DNA of 8,020 nt from Nanobdellota archaeon (GTDB taxonomy: Archaea > Nanobdellota > Nanobdellia > Pacearchaeales > UBA12030). The stretch lies in assembly GCA_022572525.1 (NCBI GenBank), contig JACZVS010000020.1, forward strand, positions 1-8,020. Direction: 5' to 3'. The stretch's first letter is position 1; every line of letters begins with the position of its first letter. The notes beneath the pieces were generated by a model that was not told where the DNA came from, searched no databases, and saw only the letters and a list, made by a program, of their open reading frames with translations. Below, one piece after another: positions 5,161-8,020 of the stretch. The position numbers and the translations under genes are program-made.

Positions 5161-5637
5161 TTAGATGTTTATCTCAACAATATCTCCAATATTAATCCCA
5201 TGTATTTCTGTATAGCCAGCATTAACCTCTAAAACATATTTTGCAGGCCTACTTGAAGGATATGTCTGACAAGGATCTGCTTTGCATGGCTGCGCACCCT
5301 TCTCAATGTAGACAATTTCAAGGTCTTTGTCAATAAAGAGCATATCTAAAGGAATAAGAGTATTTTTCATCCAAAATGCTATTTCTTGCTCCTCTTCAAA
5401 AATAAAGAGCATGCCATTATTTACTAAAAGGCTTTCTCGAAACATTAAGCCTTTTTGTCTTTCTACCGCTGAATCAGCTACTTCTACCCAGATTACTTTG
5501 TTGTTGATTTTTACTGTTGGTTCACCTTCAGGCATAAATTGAGAAAAATCTTTGGTTCTAAAGAAAAAGAAGACTGCTAGGAGTATGAATAGAAATATGA
5601 ATGACAAGATTATTTTTTGACTTGCTTTTTGATTCAT
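5161..5637 (-). CDS. DUF192 protein with N-terminal membrane anchor
   Basis: 158 aa. Residues 8-27 form one hydrophobic segment after a short basic start (MNQKASQK), so the domain should sit outside the membrane. The remainder is a complete DUF192 domain: GLMFRESL (63-70), GMLFIF (75-80), FWMKNTLIPLDMLFID (88-103), a CxxxxC pair (C118, C123) in the conserved CQTYPSS region, and YVLEVNAG (134-141). The biochemical role of this widespread family is not known. The reading frame is open upstream to an ATG at 5676, but I choose ATG 5637. The extra 13 residues are encoded by sequence copied from the 3' end of tRNA-Ser (5641-5656), and the TATA-like element at 5684-5693 predicts transcription from about 5660. 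Confidence 0.87.
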   Translation of the reverse strand: MNQKASQKIILSFIFLFILLAVFFFFRTKDFSQFMPEGEPTVKINNKVIWVEVADSAVERQKGLMFRESLLVNNGMLFIFEEEQEIAFWMKNTLIPLDMLFIDKDLEIVYIEKGAQPCKADPCQTYPSSRPAKYVLEVNAGYTEIHGINIGDIVEINI

Positions 5638-5640
5638 GAT

Positions 5641-5656
5641 AAACGCCGAGGCCGGG
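5641..5656 (-). repeat. 16-bp copy of the tRNA-Ser 3' end (att-like repeat)
   Basis: AAACGCCGAGGCCGGG is identical to 5951-5966, which covers the 3' strand of the T stem, the 3' acceptor strand, the discriminator base and three bases beyond the tRNA. The GC-rich 16-mer is unlikely to recur by chance in such AT-rich sequence 310 bp away. It has the form of the att repeat left when an element integrates at a tRNA 3' end, with only the 49-aa zinc-ribbon gene in between. Confidence 0.7.
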
Positions 5657-5683
5657 GGTTTTGTGATGTTGAACACTCAGCAG

Positions 5684-5693
5684 TTTAATTAAA
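5684..5693 (-). promoter_or_regulatory. TATA-like element of the DUF192 gene
   Basis: TTTAATTAAA lies about 47-56 bases upstream of ATG 5637. It predicts a leader of about 20 bases made largely of the tRNA-derived repeat. Confidence 0.4.
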
Positions 5694-5760
5694 ACCAAGT
5701 ATCTTCTTAAATTTATCTTTGAAAGCAAGATAAAAGTCTGGATTTAGTATCTAAAAGAAC

Positions 5761-5910
5761 TCACTTCATTCTTTCAAGATCATCTAACTCACTTTTCGTT
5801 GTCAACTTCTTCAGATCTCTCATTATACAATTATCACAAACTCTTCCGTCTTCCGATTCTAATGTGTTCTTAAATTTCCCACATCTAACGCAATTTGCTT
5901 CCTCTTCCAT
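5761..5910 (-). CDS. 49-aa zinc-ribbon microprotein
   Basis: Reads MEEEANCVRCGKFKN... to a stop TGA at 5761-5763. The first half holds a compact zinc ribbon, CVRCG (C7, C10) and CDNC (C25, C28) with 14 residues between the pairs, enough to bind one zinc ion. The second half is a charged helix (MRDLKKLTTKSELDDLERMK). Such proteins commonly bind nucleic acids or act as adaptors, but nothing here names a partner. ATG at 5910 lies 21-29 bases from the TATA-like element at 5931-5939, so the transcript would be leaderless. It lies between tRNA-Ser and the copy of its 3' end, so it may have arrived as cargo of an integrated element or been carried in a local duplication. The next gene downstream on this strand is DUF192. 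Confidence 0.75.
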   Translation of the reverse strand: MEEEANCVRCGKFKNTLESEDGRVCDNCIMRDLKKLTTKSELDDLERMK

Positions 5911-5930
5911 TTTTATAGATTAACATAAAC

Positions 5931-5939
5931 ATATATTGT
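5931..5939 (-). promoter_or_regulatory. TATA-like element of the zinc-ribbon gene
   Basis: ACAATATAT on the minus strand, 21-29 bases before ATG 5910, lying between the gene and the 3' end of tRNA-Ser. Confidence 0.45.
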
Positions 5940-5953
5940 TCGGATACCGAAAA

Positions 5954-6035
5954 CGCCGAGGCCGGGATTCGAACCCGGGAATCCGTGAGGAAACAGGATT
6001 AGCAATCCTGCGCCGTACCGCTGGGCCACCTCGGC
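5954..6035 (-). tRNA. tRNA-Ser (anticodon GCU)
   Basis: Decodes AGC/AGU serine codons. The minus strand folds as a class II tRNA: acceptor GCCGAGG/CCTCGGC with discriminator G, D-arm GCC...GGC, anticodon stem CAGGA/TCCTG with loop TTGCTAA (anticodon GCT), a variable arm of about 15 bases with a 3-bp stem TCC/GGA, and T-arm CCGGG-TTCGAAT-CCCGG. The long variable arm and discriminator G are serine identity elements. CCA is not encoded: TTTT follows the discriminator directly. No intron is seen. The palindromic TATA element at 6069-6078 lies upstream. Confidence 0.95.
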
Positions 6036-6068
6036 ATGAAAAAAGAAGAGAGATGAATTTTAAAAACC

Positions 6069-6078
6069 TTTATATAAA
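6069..6078. promoter_or_regulatory. Palindromic TATA element shared by tRNA-Ser and the CYTH gene
   Basis: TTTATATAAA reads identically on both strands. It lies 20-29 bases before ATG 6098 (plus strand, leaderless) and 34-43 bases before the tRNA-Ser 5' end at 6035 (minus strand, leaving a leader of about 12 bases for RNase P). A second AT-rich box at 6058-6066 could serve the tRNA instead. Confidence 0.5.
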
Positions 6079-6097
6079 TTATTCGCTCTCAGACAAG

Positions 6098-6610
6098 ATG
6101 ATAGAGTTAGAAAAGACTTATTTAGCAAAATACTTGCCAGAAGGATTAAAGAAATGTGAAAGTAAGGAGATCCTTGATATCTATCTTCCAACATCCTCTA
6201 GACATCCTAATCTTAGGATCAGAAAAAATGGAGAAAAGTATGAGATAACTAAAAAAACTCCGATAAAAGGCGATGCGTCACAACAAAAAGAGGAAACCAC
6301 AACCCTGACAGAAGGAGAGTTTGAAGAACTCAACAGCAGATTAGAAGGAAAACGCACCCATAAAATCCGTTATCGCTATCCATGGCAAGGAAATATTGCT
6401 GAAATTGATGTATTTCAAGGAAAATTAAAAGGACTAGTGCTAATTGACTTTGAATTTCCATCAGAAGATGAAAAGAATAAATTCGAGATGTCTGATTTCT
6501 GCTTAGTTGAGGTTACACATAAAGAATTTGCTGCAGGTGGCATGTTATGCGGGAAAAGCTATGAGGACATCGATGAAGAATTGAAAAAACTTGGCTATAA
6601 AAAGATCTAA
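6098..6610 (+). CDS. CYTH-domain protein (class IV adenylate cyclase/thiamine triphosphatase superfamily)
   Basis: 170 aa, one complete CYTH domain, a tunnel-shaped beta barrel that binds polyphosphate-containing substrates with divalent metals. The N-terminal signature is MIELEKTYLAKYLP: the superfamily motif is ExExK, and here it reads ELEKT (3-7), with lysine one place early. Other barrel residues are present: LRIRKNG (39-45), YEITKK (48-53), HKIRYRY (88-94), EIDVF (102-106), VLIDFEF (114-120) and a C-terminal CGKSYEDIDEELKKLGYKK. The family includes triphosphatases and cyclases; substrate cannot be assigned from sequence alone. The frame is open back through the tRNA, but ATG 6098 is preferred because the TATA element ends 20 bases before it and homologues begin with this residue. 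The stop overlaps that of the convergent DUF151 gene by 3 bases. Confidence 0.9.
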   Translation: MIELEKTYLAKYLPEGLKKCESKEILDIYLPTSSRHPNLRIRKNGEKYEITKKTPIKGDASQQKEETTTLTEGEFEELNSRLEGKRTHKIRYRYPWQGNIAEIDVFQGKLKGLVLIDFEFPSEDEKNKFEMSDFCLVEVTHKEFAAGGMLCGKSYEDIDEELKKLGYKKI

Positions 6611-7155
6611 CAGATATTTCTTGCGACATTTTCAAGAAGAGCTTTCTTGATATAGATTGGCTTATCTACCCTTAATGCTATTGCAATCGCATCCGAAGGC
6701 CTCGCATCTAAATTGAGCACTTTATTGCCTTGCTGCAGCACAAGTTTAGAGTAATATGTTCCATCTCTAAGCTCTTCAATTTTAACTGCAATTACTTCTA
6801 GTTCAAACTCCTCGAAGATAAATTTGGAAAGGTCATGAGCATTTGGCCTAAAGGCTTCTTTCTTTTCCAAAGCCCTAAGAATGCTTTCTGTTTGCTCTAT
6901 GGTTGTAGATGCAGTTAACTGTAAGCAGCCAGAAGTCAGGATGATTGTATTTGGAAGTGAGACACTTATATCAACTCTCTCATATCCTAAAAGAGGCGGA
7001 GAATAAAGCTCTAAGATCTGAGTAGATTTCGGGAAAAATAAGAAGATAAACAGCAGAAAGAGTATAATGATTGCTATTGAAATTACTAGCAAAGTAGTCA
7101 GGATTTTGACCCTCTCACTGACATGGGTTGTTCTGATCCTCTTTTTTGTTGTCAT
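6607..7155 (-). CDS. Membrane-anchored bifunctional nuclease domain (DUF151/BFN) protein
   Basis: 182 aa from ATG 7155. A basic N-terminus (MTTKKRIR) and one membrane segment at about residues 18-41 precede a full DUF151 domain: an acidic helix with FRPNAHDL (102-109), DGTYYSKLVLQQ (131-142), and the signature LDARPSDAIAIALR (149-162) followed by KPIYI. Characterised DUF151 proteins have DNase and RNase activity. The positive-inside rule would put the domain outside the cell, so nutrient nucleic-acid degradation or envelope work is conceivable, but this is inference. A TTG at 7176 extends the frame and overlaps the stop of the upstream gene. I prefer ATG 7155, which is 17 bases past that stop. 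It is probably cotranscribed with the 227-aa gene. No Shine-Dalgarno site is seen for either start. Confidence 0.88.
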   Translation of the reverse strand: MTTKKRIRTTHVSERVKILTTLLVISIAIIILFLLFIFLFFPKSTQILELYSPPLLGYERVDISVSLPNTIILTSGCLQLTASTTIEQTESILRALEKKEAFRPNAHDLSKFIFEEFELEVIAVKIEELRDGTYYSKLVLQQGNKVLNLDARPSDAIAIALRVDKPIYIKKALLENVARNIC

Positions 7156-7172
7156 TTTTATGTTAGAAGAAT

Positions 7173-7856
7173 TCAAGGATCAAGAGGAAGAGTAAATTGT
7201 TTCTCCAGTTGGCCAAACCATTCGAGAAATTCAGCAGCGCCTTCAGGATTCGATGAGTCATGGACACCATTTCTAAGATAAAGAGCAAGCCCATCTCTAT
7301 TAATCCCTAACACAACGCTTCTATCTTCTGTTAAACTAACTCTGCCCTCAGTGACCCTATATCCTTTTTTTATCAAGGAATTAAGATTCACAATATATTG
7401 GCCCTCTCTTAGGAATTCTGGAAGGGTTAACGGCTCTAAATCAACACACACTCTACGCATTTTCCACCCCATTACTAAACCATATGTGGCTATTTCCCTT
7501 GTAGCATCTATAGGTACCACATAAGAGTTGATTAAAGTCTCGTAGGGATTATGGATAAAAGCATCAATCTTTCCACAATACATGACCCTTATCTCTGAAT
7601 TTGGAGCTGTCCTATTGGTTACACACCTATAGAGATATCTTTCCACACTAAGGCCATCATAATCAAAATCAGCACCTAAGAAAACAAGGTAATCACGATC
7701 AATTGGGATTTCCATGACTTCCCTTTCCAACCACGGCATCGCTGGAACAGGAGCAGTCAATAAAGCCTTTGAAATTACTTCTGGAGATGGATCTTCAATA
7801 TTTGATACTCTAACCTCCAAAGCCCCGCCTTTCGCTGTTTCAGTCACAATCGACAT
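7173..7856 (-). CDS. Uncharacterised soluble protein (227 aa)
   Basis: I do not recognise this protein. It is soluble and mixed alpha/beta, without signal peptide or membrane segment. Residues 50-110 (PIDRDYLVFLGADFDYDGLSVERYLYRCVTN... through MYCGKIDAFIHNPYETL) and 150-190 (LREGQYIVNLNSLIKKGYRVTEGRVSLTEDRSVVLGINRDGLALYL) look like beta-rich ligand-binding modules. Cysteines are scattered, with no metal-site spacing. It is the first gene of a probable two-gene unit with the DUF151 protein 17 bases downstream, which suggests a linked function. ATG at 7856 is the only plausible start near the 5' end. A TATA-like CTTAAAAAG at 7868-7876 is too close for a normal archaeal spacing, so the promoter is uncertain. 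Confidence 0.75.
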   Translation of the reverse strand: MSIVTETAKGGALEVRVSNIEDPSPEVISKALLTAPVPAMPWLEREVMEIPIDRDYLVFLGADFDYDGLSVERYLYRCVTNRTAPNSEIRVMYCGKIDAFIHNPYETLINSYVVPIDATREIATYGLVMGWKMRRVCVDLEPLTLPEFLREGQYIVNLNSLIKKGYRVTEGRVSLTEDRSVVLGINRDGLALYLRNGVHDSSNPEGAAEFLEWFGQLEKQFTLPLDP

Positions 7857-7960
7857 TCTTATTGCCTCTTTTTAAGAACACTCAACCCCTTACCCAAAGT
7901 GCATTATTCATGAGAGTGTAGAATATAAAAGGTTTTTGCTGCCCATCTTTTTCTCGTAAG

Positions 7961-7969
7961 ATTTAAAAG
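7961..7969 (+). promoter_or_regulatory. TATA-like element of the right-edge tRNA gene
   Basis: ATTTAAAAG ends 26 bases upstream of the tRNA 5' end at 7996. This is the normal spacing for an archaeal tRNA promoter with a short or absent leader. A second strong box, ATATAAAAG (7923-7931), lies further upstream and could add to it. Confidence 0.4.
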
Positions 7970-7995
7970 TAAAATCTAGGTAAATATAATGCTAA

Positions 7996-8020
7996 AGCGG
8001 GATGGAGCAGTCAGGAGTGC
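7996..8020 (+). tRNA. Initiator tRNA-Met, 5' part only (cut by window edge)
   Basis: The last 25 bases begin AGCGGGATGG, the usual start of archaeal initiator tRNAs, whose acceptor starts with the A1 of an A-U pair followed by GCGGG. The D arm begins GAGC and its loop AGTCAGGAGT is complete; the sequence ends as the returning strand GC starts. The anticodon lies outside the window, so identity rests on the acceptor sequence. Confidence 0.6.

Noticed and set aside
5941..5949. CGGATACCG palindrome after the tRNA-Ser 3' end
   Set aside because: Three-base arms are too short to support a terminator hairpin.
5936..6097. Upstream extension of the CYTH gene
   Set aside because: This frame runs antisense through tRNA-Ser and across the TATA element; residues before 6098 do not belong to the CYTH domain.
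7156..7176. TTG start for the DUF151 protein
   Set aside because: TTG overlaps the upstream stop as TTGA and is possible, but no ribosome site supports it and an ATG with a natural basic N-terminus follows at 7155.
7878..7919. Inverted repeat ACACTC/GAGTGT
   Set aside because: Only 6 bp with a 30-base loop; too weak to call an operator or hairpin.

Overview
The window looks archaeal. Core promoters are TATA boxes of the archaeal type lying about 24-30 bases upstream of start codons, many transcripts appear leaderless, Shine-Dalgarno sites are scarce, and a T-rich terminator follows one gene. Several families are typical of archaea: an archaeal-type Dph2 domain, a DUF131 membrane protein, a CYTH protein beginning IELEKTYLAK, and the 5' end of an archaeal-type initiator tRNA. 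Low GC, very tight packing and many tiny genes make a DPANN-type archaeon (Woesearchaeota/Pacearchaeota-like) my best guess. The lineage is inference; the domain call is well supported.

Left third (1-2720): a nucleotide-sugar neighbourhood. A partial UDP-glucose/GDP-mannose dehydrogenase (minus strand, running off the left edge) lies downstream of a 338-aa Nudix-like protein on the same strand. Divergent from them is a protein that fuses an N-terminal ribbon-helix-helix (RHH) DNA-binding domain to a sugar-phosphate nucleotidyltransferase domain with altered catalytic motifs. Two clusters of three ATCYT cores, spaced 10-11 bp apart (one helical turn), sit on the TATA region of the fusion gene and on the upstream edge of the dehydrogenase promoter. 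Together these suggest a self-regulating, nucleotide-sugar-sensing regulator controlling its own pathway. This is the most interesting signal in the window.

Middle (2721-5160): a stand-alone SAM-dependent methyltransferase flanked by related short repeats; a secreted histidine-rich protein with an internal repeat; an O6-alkylguanine alkyltransferase (minus) and a C-terminally truncated Dph2 (plus) that share one bidirectional TATA element; a DUF131 membrane protein; and an unrecognised 60-aa helical protein followed by a T-rich terminator.

Right third (5161-8020): a membrane-anchored DUF192 protein, a 49-aa zinc-ribbon protein and tRNA-Ser(GCU), all on the minus strand. A 16-bp exact copy of the tRNA 3' end lies just upstream of the DUF192 gene, so the zinc-ribbon gene is bracketed by att-like direct repeats. 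Next come a plus-strand CYTH protein, a membrane-anchored bifunctional-nuclease-domain (DUF151) protein with an unrecognised 227-aa gene upstream of it (both minus), and the first 25 bases of a probable initiator tRNA-Met at the right edge. No stretch over 300 bases lacks a gene. I saw no CRISPR array, insertion sequence or origin.
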